A stretch of 47,962 nucleotides of DNA from assembly GCA_029007885.1 (NCBI GenBank), contig JAQXIR010000139.1, positions 1-47,962 of the forward strand, written 5' to 3'. Numbering within the stretch: position 1 is the stretch's first letter; every line of letters starts with the position of its first letter. Below are positions 34,412 to 42,024 of the stretch, one piece after another. Made by a program: the position numbers and the translations under genes. The notes under the pieces were generated by a model. That model saw only the letters and a program-made list of their open reading frames with translations, was not told the origin of the DNA and searched no databases. Origin of the DNA: Lachnospiraceae bacterium. GTDB lineage: Bacteria; Bacillota; Clostridia; Lachnospirales; Lachnospiraceae.

Positions 34412-36025
34412 CTAGATGTCTCTGATTGCCTTACGCACTTTCAAAACAGATGAAGCCGATACGCTCAGTTCATCTACGCCCATATTAAGGAATGTTTCTG
34501 TCAATTCCGTATCTGCCGCAAGTTCACCGCAAATACCCACCCAGATTCCTTCCTTATGACCGTTTTTAACAGTCATTTCAATCAGTTTCAACACTGCCGG
34601 ATGATGTGTATCACAAGTGCTTTCCAGTTTCTGATTCTGTCTGTCTACCGCAAGTGTATATTGAGTCAAATCATTTGTTCCGATACTGAAAAAGTCTACT
34701 TCTTTTGCCAGTTCATCCGAAATAACGGCCGCTGCGGGCGTTTCAATCATAATCCCGAGTTCAACGTCCTTCATCGGATATCCTTCTACTTTTAATTCTT
34801 CTTTTACCTGTTCAACAATCTCTTTGATTCGTTTAATTTCCGCTACTGATACAATCATCGGGAACATAATAGCCGCTGTACCGTATGCCGATGCACGATA
34901 AATTGCACGCAGCTGCGTGATAAATATTTCGGGACGGTCCAGGCAGATTCGAATTGCCCGATATCCCAGTGCCGGATTTTCTTCCGGCTCTAAGTTGAAG
35001 TAATCCACTTTTTTGTCGGCTCCGATATCCATTGTTCGGATGATGACTTTTTTCCCTTGCATTTTTTCAAGAACTTCTTTATAACTCTTAAACTGTTCTT
35101 CTTCGGAAGGGAACTCATTTCTTCCAAGATATAAGAATTCGCTTCTAAAAAGACCGATTCCTCCGGCATCTGCATTAAGTACGGCATCTACATCACTTAC
35201 TTTTCCGATATTGGCATAGAGGTTAATTCTTCTTCCGTCACTTGTTACATTATCCTTGCCTTTCAATTGTTCTAACGCTTCCAAGTCAGCAATCCATTGA
35301 TTCTTGCGCCTAATCATCTCGTTTAGCAGTTCTTCCTGTGGCTCTACGATAAACTCACCCGAAAAGCCGTCAACTACGGCAACTTTTCCGTTTAGTTCCT
35401 CACTCAGTTCCAGGTTCGTATTAACAAGCGATGGTAAATTCATGCTTCTTGCCAGAATCGCGGTATGGGAATTGGAAGAACCTCTTACCGTTACAAATGC
35501 AAGAATTTTGTTTTTATCCATTTTCACCGTTTCGCTTGGTGTCAGATCATCAGCCACCACAATAACCGGCTCATCCGTCAAAATACCGTCTTCTCTGATT
35601 CCTGCCAGAATCCGGATGACACGCTGGGAAATATCCTTAATGTCGGCTGCCCTTGCTTTCATATATTCATCATCCATGGCCGCAAACATTTCAGCAAACT
35701 GTTCTTTTGCCGTCTCAACAGCATATTCGGCATTCCATCCTTCTTCTATTACCTGTGCTATTGTCTCCAGATAGTCCGCATCTTCGAGCATCATTCTGTG
35801 AATCTCAAAAATCATGGCATGATCCTCACCCACATTTTTGAGTGCATCCTCATACAATGACACCAACTGTTCTTTTGCCGTCTCAACAGCATCCTCAAAG
35901 CGTTTCTGTTCTTGTGCGCTATCTGCTATCTGTGTCTTTACTACCTCATAGGTCTGCTTATGGTACCAATAAATTCTTCCAACTGCAATCCCTTTTAGTA
36001 CACTTTTTCCAATATACGTCTTCAA
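34412..36025 (-). CDS. ptsI: PTS enzyme I (phosphoenolpyruvate-protein phosphotransferase)
   Basis: Takes phosphate from PEP and gives it to HPr. N-terminal domain with the phospho-His loop SNSHTAILARSM (~184-195), central PEP-binding TIM barrel with GGIGLFRSEFLYLGR, IIRTMDIGADK, GYRAIRICLDRPEIF, IMIETPAAAV and the C-terminal NDLTQYTLAVDR, and GICGELAAD with the catalytic Cys. At 537 residues it is slightly shorter than the usual ~570. Start is TTG with AAGGAGG seven bases upstream. It follows the IIA gene by 13 bases. Confidence 0.96.
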   Translation of the reverse strand: MKTYIGKSVLKGIAVGRIYWYHKQTYEVVKTQIADSAQEQKRFEDAVETAKEQLVSLYEDALKNVGEDHAMIFEIHRMMLEDADYLETIAQVIEEGWNAEYAVETAKEQFAEMFAAMDDEYMKARAADIKDISQRVIRILAGIREDGILTDEPVIVVADDLTPSETVKMDKNKILAFVTVRGSSNSHTAILARSMNLPSLVNTNLELSEELNGKVAVVDGFSGEFIVEPQEELLNEMIRRKNQWIADLEALEQLKGKDNVTSDGRRINLYANIGKVSDVDAVLNADAGGIGLFRSEFLYLGRNEFPSEEEQFKSYKEVLEKMQGKKVIIRTMDIGADKKVDYFNLEPEENPALGYRAIRICLDRPEIFITQLRAIYRASAYGTAAIMFPMIVSVAEIKRIKEIVEQVKEELKVEGYPMKDVELGIMIETPAAAVISDELAKEVDFFSIGTNDLTQYTLAVDRQNQKLESTCDTHHPAVLKLIEMTVKNGHKEGIWVGICGELAADTELTETFLNMGVDELSVSASSVLKVRKAIRDI

Positions 36026-36038
36026 AAGAATGCCTCCT

Positions 36039-36527
36039 TTACTTGCGCAGCGTCAAAACCTTCTCTCCCTGCTTGACATCTTGAAAGTCTGCCGGTGAGA
36101 TTTCCGAAAAATCATCGGAGTTACATATTATAATGGGTGTAATCGTATCATATCCCTCTGCCTTTATCTGTTCCAAATCTGCTTCCAAAAGAAGATCGCC
36201 TTTACTTACTTTCTGTCCTTCAGACACATGAATGGTAAAATGCTTTCCGTCAAGTTTAACCGTATCAAGTCCTATATGAATCAGAATCTCCGCACCATCA
36301 TCTGTTGTCAGTGCCGCTGCATGTCCCGTCGGAAATACCGTTGTTACGGTTCCTGTTGCCGGAGCACATATCTGCTTGTCAGAAGGAATAATTGCCACAC
36401 CTTTTCCAAGAATCTCTTCACTAAAAGTCGGATCATTTACTTCTTTGATACTGACCAATTTCCCTGATACCGGTGCTGTGATGATACCGCTTTCTTCTTT
36501 TCCGAATAATTTCCCGAATAAACCCAT
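36039..36527 (-). CDS. crr: PTS glucose-type IIA component
   Basis: Soluble IIA(Glc)-family domain passing phosphate from HPr to IIB. MGLFGKLFGK begins the protein; the core shows ITAPVSGKLVSIKEVNDPTFSE, GVAIIPSD, ICAPATGTVTTVFPTGHA with the first active-site His, and EILIHIGLDTVKLDGKHF with the phospho-His. The ATG at 36527 has AAGGAGG seven bases upstream; an earlier ATG (36551) would place that site inside the gene. A free-standing IIA beside ptsHI and an IICB completes the relay. Confidence 0.94.
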   Translation of the reverse strand: MGLFGKLFGKEESGIITAPVSGKLVSIKEVNDPTFSEEILGKGVAIIPSDKQICAPATGTVTTVFPTGHAAALTTDDGAEILIHIGLDTVKLDGKHFTIHVSEGQKVSKGDLLLEADLEQIKAEGYDTITPIIICNSDDFSEISPADFQDVKQGEKVLTLRK

Positions 36528-36584
36528 TTGGATGCCTCCTTTTTTTCTCATAGTTTTCTATACTGCATTATTTTTTGCACTTTT

Positions 36585-37424
36585 TTAAGATACATACAAA
36601 TCTTTTAATCTTTTTATATCAAGTGTCAGATATAGTTTTTCTTCTTCCGTCATCATACATTGATATGTTTGAAAGATGTACTGATCCAGTCTGTCAATCA
36701 GTTGATATTCCTGTGGATAGTTTGCTTTTACAAAATCATTTAGTTCTTCATCCACTCTCCCCATTACCGGTATTTTAGATACCAGACGATTTGCCAAATA
36801 TTTTAAATTGCCGATTAGTCTGTCTTTCGGATAATTTGCTTTTTCGGGAATTGTAATCGTATCTTCTATCATCTGCATCATCTCCCGCATCATCTTCGTC
36901 ATCGTAAAAGTCGTGCTAATCCGGGAATTCAGTTCTGCATTGACAATATGAAGGGCTATGGACGCCGCCTCATCATCACATAAACGGTATCCGGTCTGTT
37001 CCTCAATCAGATGCAATGCATATCTGCCAATCACGTATTCATTCGGATAAAAGAGTTTTACTTCTTCAAATAACGCATTGCTGAATATCATGTTCTTCTT
37101 CTGACGTTCTATTGCAAAACCGATATGATCTGTCAATGTCAGATAAACGTTCTGATTCATTTCCACACCAATGGTCTCTTTGGCATACGAGATAATCTGA
37201 TTGGATAGCCGAATGTTTTCAATCGGAAAAGATGCCAGGATTTCTTTAAATTTCTCTTTATCATCAACATTTTCCAATTTGAAGATTTTTTCTATCCTGT
37301 CATCTTCAATTTCACTGCCCGGTTTTCTGCCGAAGCCGATTCCCTTTCCCATTGCAATCACTTCGATGCCTTTTTCATCCCTTGATGATATGATGTTGTT
37401 ATTGATAACCTTTTCAACACGCAC
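36585..37424 (-). CDS. licT: BglG/LicT family transcription antiterminator with altered PRD2
   Basis: RNA-binding antiterminator controlled by PTS phosphorylation. The CAT RNA-binding domain (1-~55: RVEKVINNNIISSRDEKGIE, MGKGIGF) is followed by PRD1 (~65-170) with His100 in LTDHI and His159 in IALHIVNA, at LicT numbering. In PRD2 the two positions that are His in LicT are Asn (~206, GNLKYLANR) and Asp269 (YLTLDIKRL). Start is GTG 37424, with GTGAGG eight bases upstream; the ATG at 37451 lacks one. A RAT element and overlapping terminator lie in its own leader, so it controls itself and the downstream PTS genes. licT, glcT and nagP-type naming is interchangeable here. Confidence 0.93.
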   Translation of the reverse strand: MRVEKVINNNIISSRDEKGIEVIAMGKGIGFGRKPGSEIEDDRIEKIFKLENVDDKEKFKEILASFPIENIRLSNQIISYAKETIGVEMNQNVYLTLTDHIGFAIERQKKNMIFSNALFEEVKLFYPNEYVIGRYALHLIEEQTGYRLCDDEAASIALHIVNAELNSRISTTFTMTKMMREMMQMIEDTITIPEKANYPKDRLIGNLKYLANRLVSKIPVMGRVDEELNDFVKANYPQEYQLIDRLDQYIFQTYQCMMTEEEKLYLTLDIKRLKDLYVS

Positions 37425-37492
37425 GATACATTCCTCACCGAACTGATGCATTTATTATAAGAGCATCCTGTGGATTATAGTTCCTATGAATG

Positions 37493-37566
37493 AAAAAAAC
37501 CAGAATTTATAAATCAATCCACACAATAACTCCTCTTGTTTGATTAACTTATAAAATCTGGTTTTG
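37493..37566 (-). terminator. Conditional terminator in the PTS operon leader
   Basis: Minus-strand AAACCAGA...TCTGGTTT stem, extended by TTTATAA/TTATAAA and TTAATCAA/TTGATTTA-type pairs, followed by at least seven T residues (37499-37493). Its 5' arm overlaps the end of the RAT element, so antiterminator binding would prevent its folding. Confidence 0.9.
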
Positions 37567-37590
37567 CCTACATTGCTGTAGTAACAATCC
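37560..37590 (-). promoter_or_regulatory. RAT ribonucleic antiterminator element
   Basis: The minus strand reads GGATTGTTACT at its 5' end (37590-37580) and GTAGGCAAAACC at its 3' end (37571-37560), the hallmark of LicT/SacY/GlcT-type target hairpins. It overlaps the terminator arm. Confidence 0.93.
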
Positions 37591-37611
37591 TTCATCTTTG
37601 CCTCTGAGGAC

Positions 37612-37640
37612 ATTATAGCAATCTGCACAACTTCGGTCAA
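37612..37640 (-). promoter_or_regulatory. Promoter of the licT-PTS operon
   Basis: Minus-strand -35 TTGACC (37640-37635), 17-base spacer, consensus -10 TATAAT (37617-37612). Transcription should begin about 15 bases before the RAT element. Confidence 0.88.
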
Positions 37641-37739
37641 GTCATATTCTTTTCTTTTTTATATTTCTGTTGGTTTTTGTTAGTTTTATCGTTTTGTTTT
37701 TGTGCACTTTTCCTATGTCCTGTGTCTGTTTGTTTTCTC

Positions 37740-37767
37740 TTGAAATTTCATATCCAAGTGTTATAAT
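37740..37767 (+). promoter_or_regulatory. Promoter of tRNA-Gly
   Basis: -35 TTGAAA (37740-37745), 16-base spacer, -10 TATAAT (37762-37767). The predicted start is within a few bases of the mature tRNA 5' end. Confidence 0.75.
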
Positions 37768-37775
37768 TTTCTTAT

Positions 37776-37846
37776 GCAGATATAGTTCATCGGTAGAACG
37801 CCAGCTTCCCAAGCTGGAGAGACGGGTTCGATTCCCGCTATCTGCT
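37776..37846 (+). tRNA. tRNA-Gly (CCC)
   Basis: A 71-base cloverleaf: acceptor GCAGATA/TATCTGC, a D arm with TTCATCGGTAGAA, anticodon stem CCAGC/GCTGG with loop TTCCCAA (anticodon CCC), and T arm CGGGTTCGATTCCCG. CCA is not encoded. It is followed by a T-run (37846-37852). Confidence 0.93.
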
Positions 37847-37911
37847 TTTTTTGTGCAAAAAAATAAACCGACTTACAATCGATTTATCTTCTGTAATACT
37901 ATGCTATTAAC

Positions 37912-37995
37912 TGCCGGTGGCGGGACTTGAACCCGCACGGGCGTACACCCAACAGATTTTGAGTCTGCATCGTCTGCCATTCCGACACACCGGCA
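37912..37995 (-). tRNA. tRNA-Leu (CAA)
   Basis: An 84-base class II tRNA on the minus strand: acceptor TGCCGGT/ACCGGCA, anticodon stem CAGA/TCTG with loop CTCAAAA (anticodon CAA), a variable arm GGGTGTACGCCC-type hairpin, and T arm GCGGGTTCAAGTCCCGC. CCA is not encoded. Confidence 0.93.
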
Positions 37996-38023
37996 TATGT
38001 ACTGTCTTTCACAGCCGAGTTTT

Positions 38024-38052
38024 ATCATAACACACTCGGCTGTTTCTGACAA
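38024..38052 (-). promoter_or_regulatory. Promoter of tRNA-Leu inside a perfect palindrome
   Basis: Minus-strand -35 TTGTCA (38052-38047), 17-base spacer, -10 TATGAT (38029-38024). The -10 box lies in the 13-base loop of a perfect inverted repeat with 10-base arms (38011-38020 and 38034-38043). That repeat may also be the end of the upstream decarboxylase transcript, although no T-run follows it. Confidence 0.65.
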
Positions 38053-38079
38053 GTCGTAAATGTTTTTTCTTTAAAATTT

Positions 38080-39360
38080 CTATTCTTCAAAGTCAAATTT
38101 CTGATAAATATCAAAGCAGTCAAATGTAGCAAAATAGTCCTTCGGAGTTTCTGCACGGCGAATCAGTTGTACAGAACCATCTTCTTTTAACAGAAGTTCC
38201 GCTGACTTTAGTTTTCCGTTATAATTATATCCCATCGAAAACCCATGTGCTCCCGTATCATGGATTACCAGCAAATCTCCAATATCAATCTTTGGAAGCA
38301 TCCGGTCGATTGCAAATTTATCATTGTTTTCACATAAAGAACCAACCACATCATACTGATGATCGCAGGGAGCATCTTCTTTTCCCATTACCGTAATATG
38401 GTGATATGCTCCATACATGGCAGGACGCATCAGATTGACTGCACAGGCGTCGCATCCGATATATTCTTTATGCGTGTGTTTTTGATGAATCGCAGTTGTA
38501 ACAAGATGTCCGTACGGTCCCATCATAAAACGACCAAGTTCTGTATAGATTGCCACATCTCCCATTCCTGCCGGTGTTAAGATTTCTTCATAAACCTTTC
38601 TGACGCCTTCTCCGATTGCTCTGATATCATTTCCTTCCTGATCCGGTCTGTAAGGAATTCCGATTCCCCCGGAAAGATTGATAAAACGAATATCCGCGCC
38701 TGTTTCCTTATGAATCTGTACCGCAACTTCAAACAACTGCTTTGCCAGTGTCGGATAATAGTCATTCGTAACGGTATTACTTGCAAGAAATGCATGGATA
38801 CCGAAATGTTTCACTCCCTTTTTTTGCAAAATCCGGAAGCCTTCAAATAATTGTTCTGTCGTGAATCCATATTTCGCATCACCCGGATTATCCATAATGC
38901 TGTTGCTGATTTTGAATACTCCTCCCGGATTATACCGAAGGGAAATTGTTTCCGGCAGTGTTCCGATTGCCTGTTCAAGATATTCAATATGGGTAATATC
39001 ATCCAAATTAATTGTTGCGCCGATTTTCGCAGCATACTGATATTCTTTTGCCGGTGTTTCATTAGAAGAAAACATAATATCTTTTCCTTCCACTCCCATC
39101 GCATTAGACAACATCAATTCTGTCATGGACGAACAGTCACAGCCGCAGCCATAGTCTCTTAAAATATCGATTAAAAACGGATTCGGTGTTGCTTTTACCG
39201 CAAAAAATTCTTTAAATCCTTTATTCCAGGAAAATGCTTCTTTTAATGCTTTCGCATTTTCACGGATTCCCTTTTCATCATAAATATGAAAAGGAGTCGG
39301 ATATGTTTTTACGATTTCTTCTAACTGTTCCTTCGTTACAAACGGTACTTTTTTACTCAT
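38080..39360 (-). CDS. lysA: Diaminopimelate decarboxylase-family PLP enzyme (LysA-like)
   Basis: Fold-type III PLP decarboxylase converting meso-DAP to lysine. Visible features are the PLP lysine in FFAVKATPNP (~residue 53), the phosphate-binding SGGIGIPY, the ELGRFMMGPYGHLVT segment, and the C-terminal active-site elements GSLCENNDKFA and HDTGAHGFSMGYNYNGK. The length of 426 residues fits LysA. The HDTGAHG segment differs from the usual DTGAY, and related decarboxylases (carboxynorspermidine, for instance) share the fold, so substrate assignment is probable, not certain. The start overlaps the stop of the upstream regulator by four bases. Confidence 0.85.
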   Translation of the reverse strand: MSKKVPFVTKEQLEEIVKTYPTPFHIYDEKGIRENAKALKEAFSWNKGFKEFFAVKATPNPFLIDILRDYGCGCDCSSMTELMLSNAMGVEGKDIMFSSNETPAKEYQYAAKIGATINLDDITHIEYLEQAIGTLPETISLRYNPGGVFKISNSIMDNPGDAKYGFTTEQLFEGFRILQKKGVKHFGIHAFLASNTVTNDYYPTLAKQLFEVAVQIHKETGADIRFINLSGGIGIPYRPDQEGNDIRAIGEGVRKVYEEILTPAGMGDVAIYTELGRFMMGPYGHLVTTAIHQKHTHKEYIGCDACAVNLMRPAMYGAYHHITVMGKEDAPCDHQYDVVGSLCENNDKFAIDRMLPKIDIGDLLVIHDTGAHGFSMGYNYNGKLKSAELLLKEDGSVQLIRRAETPKDYFATFDCFDIYQKFDFEE

Positions 39361-40076
39361 CTTTCTGTTCCTTTCTTACTTTCTTCTATTTCAATCAACT
39401 TGATTTTATTGCGCAGTGCTTCTTTAAAAACCGTCACCAGGTTTTCCTGTCCCGAATACAGGCAGGCATCTTCCCTGCTTCCTGTCACTTCCCCTGTCAG
39501 CACAAAGGAGGAATCCGTAATCAAGCGAATCTGACCTTCTTCCGTATCTGTTTGATAGAAGATTGCGCCTTCCGGTTTATCTGCTCCATCGGAAATAATT
39601 ACAACTTTAATACCTTTTAAGACCGCTTTTCCTAAAACGGCTTCCAATTGCTTTATAAAATCTCGAGAAGCAGCAATATACAGGCGTTTTTCGCAATTTT
39701 CAATCATATGGTCAATCCTGTCGCGGATATGCCGGTATCCCTGTATGGTCATGTATCCTTCCATATTAATCTGCTGATGAGGCATATGTTTTTTTAGATA
39801 ATCCGCATCTTCCTGCAATTTGTGCATCGCATTGTCGCAAAACTCCTCAACTGCAACCGCTGTATAGCGAACGGCACTTCCTTCCAAAACGTATGCTGCT
39901 CCTTTATCGGCAAGTCCCGCTAAGGCACTGTATACATTAGATCTTGAAATCCCGGTCTCCTTTGCCGCCTCATATCCGGTCAGTTCTTTGTTCTTTACAA
40001 GGACAAGATAAATCTGCGCTTCCTGTCTGGTAAGGCCAAATGCCATAAGCCGTTCAATCAGTCCGCTTTCTTCCAT
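39357..40076 (-). CDS. TrmB family transcriptional regulator
   Basis: An N-terminal winged-helix HTH (LTRQEAQIYLVLVKNKELTGYEAAKETG and ISRSNVYSALAGLADKGAA, ~14-60) is joined by a coiled linker to a C-terminal domain of the TrmB/phospholipase D-like type (YIAASRDFIKQLEAVLGKAVLKGIKVVIISDG). TrmB regulators bind sugars or other small effectors; the ligand here is unknown. It is co-transcribed with the lysA-like gene (ATGA overlap), and an inverted repeat lies at its own promoter, so it probably regulates itself and lysA. Confidence 0.88.
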   Translation of the reverse strand: MEESGLIERLMAFGLTRQEAQIYLVLVKNKELTGYEAAKETGISRSNVYSALAGLADKGAAYVLEGSAVRYTAVAVEEFCDNAMHKLQEDADYLKKHMPHQQINMEGYMTIQGYRHIRDRIDHMIENCEKRLYIAASRDFIKQLEAVLGKAVLKGIKVVIISDGADKPEGAIFYQTDTEEGQIRLITDSSFVLTGEVTGSREDACLYSGQENLVTVFKEALRNKIKLIEIEESKKGTER

Positions 40077-40091
40077 AAATCCCTCTTTTCA

Positions 40092-40117
40092 ATAGTGTTT
40101 CTATTTAGGAACACTAT
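40092..40117. promoter_or_regulatory. Inverted-repeat operator of the TrmB-like regulator
   Basis: Arms ATAGTGTTTC (40092-40101) and GGAACACTAT (40108-40117), complementary at nine of ten positions, placed just downstream of the -10 box and 16 bases upstream of the start codon. Confidence 0.75.
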
Positions 40118-40118
40118 A

Positions 40119-40147
40119 ATTCTATTCTTTTCCATGACACTTGTCAA
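40119..40147 (-). promoter_or_regulatory. Promoter of the TrmB-lysA operon
   Basis: Minus-strand consensus -35 TTGACA (40147-40142), 17-base spacer, -10 TAGAAT (40124-40119). Confidence 0.8.
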
Positions 40148-40186
40148 CACCTTTATTGAAATGAATCGTTGAAATTCCAAAGAATT

Positions 40187-40216
40187 TGGGGCACCCTTCT
40201 TACGAAGGATGCCCCA
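40187..40216 (-). terminator. Terminator-like hairpin after the ECF sigma operon
   Basis: Stem TTGGGGCA/TGCCCCAA with an inner CCTTC/GAAGG around a TTAC loop. The T content after it on the minus strand is modest (AATTCTTTGG). Confidence 0.7.
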
Positions 40217-40230
40217 AGTATTAAGAATTC

Positions 40231-40542
40231 CTAAAAATTCCCACTAATATGAATATAGTGCTCTCCTGCAATCAAAATCTGGCTGATAAATCCTAAAATC
40301 ATCGCAAATCCAGTAACAATAAATGTCAAAAAGATAGACATCTTATCGTAAATAAACGTGCCTTCCTTATCCCGGAAGTTCCCTACAAGAATCTCCAGGC
40401 CAAGCAAAATGAAAATAACCGGCCACATTCTGCAGATAATTTCATATGAAATTGTCGGAACGCACATCTGCACAAGAAAGAGAATTCCGCAAAAAATCAA
40501 GGTTATCCCAAGTGTAAATGTCCCTACTCTATGAGTTCTCAT
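40231..40542 (-). CDS. Small membrane protein, LiaI/LiaF-like transmembrane region
   Basis: Protein of 103 residues with about three to four hydrophobic segments (~8-28, 33-53, 68-95). The pattern RVGTFTLGITLIFCGILFL...MWPVIFILLGLEILVG resembles the LiaI/LiaF membrane region that occurs in envelope-stress operons. It immediately follows the TM2-like membrane protein gene (one-base spacing) and ends the sigma-factor operon. It might sense or transmit membrane stress, but no function can be read from the sequence. Confidence 0.7.
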   Translation of the reverse strand: MRTHRVGTFTLGITLIFCGILFLVQMCVPTISYEIICRMWPVIFILLGLEILVGNFRDKEGTFIYDKMSIFLTFIVTGFAMILGFISQILIAGEHYIHISGNF

Positions 40543-41109
40543 TTAGTCCACCACCTTACTCTCATCTGCTGTTTCCTTTTCTTCTATCGCATCCAACTGT
40601 TGCTTTTTCCCTTTAATCAAGCGGATTCCAAGTAAAATCATCAAAACTGCGATTGCACACTGCGGCACACTGTTGAAGAATCTCCACAGGTATTCTGCGT
40701 CTATGCCGAGCATACTTAGAATACTAATCATCCAATCACTGATTTCTCCCCAGATCACACTTGCCCCGATTAAAATCAGAATTGCAGCAATCCATTTTCT
40801 TCCCTGATAGCCACTGATTGCATTTTTAATTTTTCCGTCATCAAAGTGCAGGACATAATCGTCTGCAATGCTGTAAAACTCTTCGTCTGAAAGAGACTTC
40901 ATATTGTGCACCCAGAAAAAACTGTAAAACCACAAAACGGGTAATACAAAGAGAAGCGGTCCCAAATTAATCCATGCGGCTCCGGCAGCAATTCCCCAGA
41001 ATAAAACCATAATGCTGATTCCCCGTTTGAAAAATCCCATATACATTTCTCCCGCTCCGGGTATCATGGAGCAGCAAAACAATAAAAATCCTCTTTTTTT
41101 CTTTGTCAT
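40543..41109 (-). CDS. TM2-like multi-pass membrane protein of the ECF operon
   Basis: The 188-residue protein begins with KKKRGFLLFCCSMIPGAGEMYMGFFKRGISIM, the look of a TM2-type domain (proline-glycine turn between two helices). Further helices lie at ~35-70, 103-125 and 146-165, and the tail is charged (KGKKQQLDAIEEKETADESK). I do not recognise a specific family. Being encoded with an ECF sigma and its anti-sigma, it is probably an envelope component of that regulon or part of the sensing complex. Confidence 0.65.
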   Translation of the reverse strand: MTKKKRGFLLFCCSMIPGAGEMYMGFFKRGISIMVLFWGIAAGAAWINLGPLLFVLPVLWFYSFFWVHNMKSLSDEEFYSIADDYVLHFDDGKIKNAISGYQGRKWIAAILILIGASVIWGEISDWMISILSMLGIDAEYLWRFFNSVPQCAIAVLMILLGIRLIKGKKQQLDAIEEKETADESKVVD

Positions 41110-41118
41110 ATTCTTTTC

Positions 41119-41520
41119 CTATTCCTTTCCATTCTTCTTAATACGCATAAGTGCATCTGTTGAGATATCATCTAAAAATCCTGTGACATCATTTGATTTT
41201 TCATGTGCTTTCTTGGCAATTTCCCAGTCCGGAATCACACGTTCCTGTTTCTTGCTTACGTTCGGAGCAGTTAATTCGGAAGGCAGATTAATGACCATAA
41301 GTAAGGTTAGTGCCATGGCAAGTGCTGCCGATACCTTCAGCCCATAGAAGAACAATTGTAGATTCTTGGATGTTTTGTTCTTATGTGCTTCTATTGAAAC
41401 AGTCAGGTTATTACTTTTTTTCAGAATTTCCTGTTTCATATATGCCGGAGCTTTAATCATCTCATTTTCTTCAATCGATTTCACAAACTCCATAAGTTGT
41501 GCGTCATTTTCAAATCCCAT
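41119..41520 (-). CDS. Putative membrane anti-sigma factor
   Basis: The 133-residue protein has a cytoplasmic N-terminal helical region (~1-52, MEFVKSIEENEMIKAPAYMKQEILKKS), one membrane helix (~56-78, FFYGLKVSAALAMALTLLMVI) and an extracellular tail of about 55 residues. That topology, and its position three bases after the ECF sigma gene, fit a single-pass anti-sigma factor. There is no zinc-binding HxxxCxxC motif, so it is not a ZAS-type anti-sigma. Role inferred from gene order and topology. Confidence 0.7.
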   Translation of the reverse strand: MGFENDAQLMEFVKSIEENEMIKAPAYMKQEILKKSNNLTVSIEAHKNKTSKNLQLFFYGLKVSAALAMALTLLMVINLPSELTAPNVSKKQERVIPDWEIAKKAHEKSNDVTGFLDDISTDALMRIKKNGKE

Positions 41521-41523
41521 TTT

Positions 41524-42024
41524 CTACTCCTTTCCGTATATTTTTCGTAACATTGCCTTTGCCCGGTAAACCTGTGTCTGTACCGTTTTTTCATTACGGT
41601 CTAACTGTTTTGCGATATCCGCTGTACTGTATTCCTTGTAAAAGTATCGGACTGCAATATCATCATAAGGCGGTTTTAGTTTCTGACAGCTTTGCAGCAG
41701 TTTCTCTTTGACCTGATCCTCTAAACATTGCTCTTCAATTGATTTTTGCCCATCCTGCACCATTTCAAAAAAACTGTCTTCCGTAAGAATCTGGCTGTTT
41801 GATGCCTTTCTTTTATAATCAAGGCATTTGTTTGTCGCAATTCTGCAAAGCCACGCTTTTTCATTCTTCCCGTCAAAGCGTGCGAAATTCTTATAAGCGG
41901 ATAGAAATGTGTCCTGCGCTAAATCTTCCGAATCAAAATAATTACCGGTAATTTTATAGCAAACTGAAAATATTAAATTTTGATACGTATCGATTAGATA
42001 CTCTAAGTATTCCCGGTCACTAAT
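41524..42024 (-). CDS. ECF-type RNA polymerase sigma factor with ATT start
   Basis: Reading the minus strand upstream of the first internal ATG (41763) gives a full ECF sigma: YLEYLIDTYQNLIFSVCYKI and DSEDLAQDTFLSAYKNF (region 2.1-2.2), KAWLCRIATNKCLDYKR (2.3-2.4), then region 4 with KLKPPYDDIAVRYFYKEYS, TADIAKQLDRNEKTVQTQVY and RAKAML. Between the in-frame TGA (42048-42046) and that internal ATG there is no ATG, GTG or TTG codon. A perfect AAAGGAGG (42040-42033) stands eight bases before ATT 42024-42022, which yields ISDREYLEYL, exactly where homologous sigmas start. So initiation at AUU is the best reading (166 residues); a shorter product from 41763 would lack region 2 altogether. Confidence 0.85.
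   Translation of the reverse strand: MSDREYLEYLIDTYQNLIFSVCYKITGNYFDSEDLAQDTFLSAYKNFARFDGKNEKAWLCRIATNKCLDYKRKASNSQILTEDSFFEMVQDGQKSIEEQCLEDQVKEKLLQSCQKLKPPYDDIAVRYFYKEYSTADIAKQLDRNEKTVQTQVYRAKAMLRKIYGKE

Noticed and set aside
37640..37740. A leader-peptide or extra gene upstream of tRNA-Gly
   Set aside because: The 86-codon plus-strand frame here runs through the tRNA itself and has no ribosome binding site.
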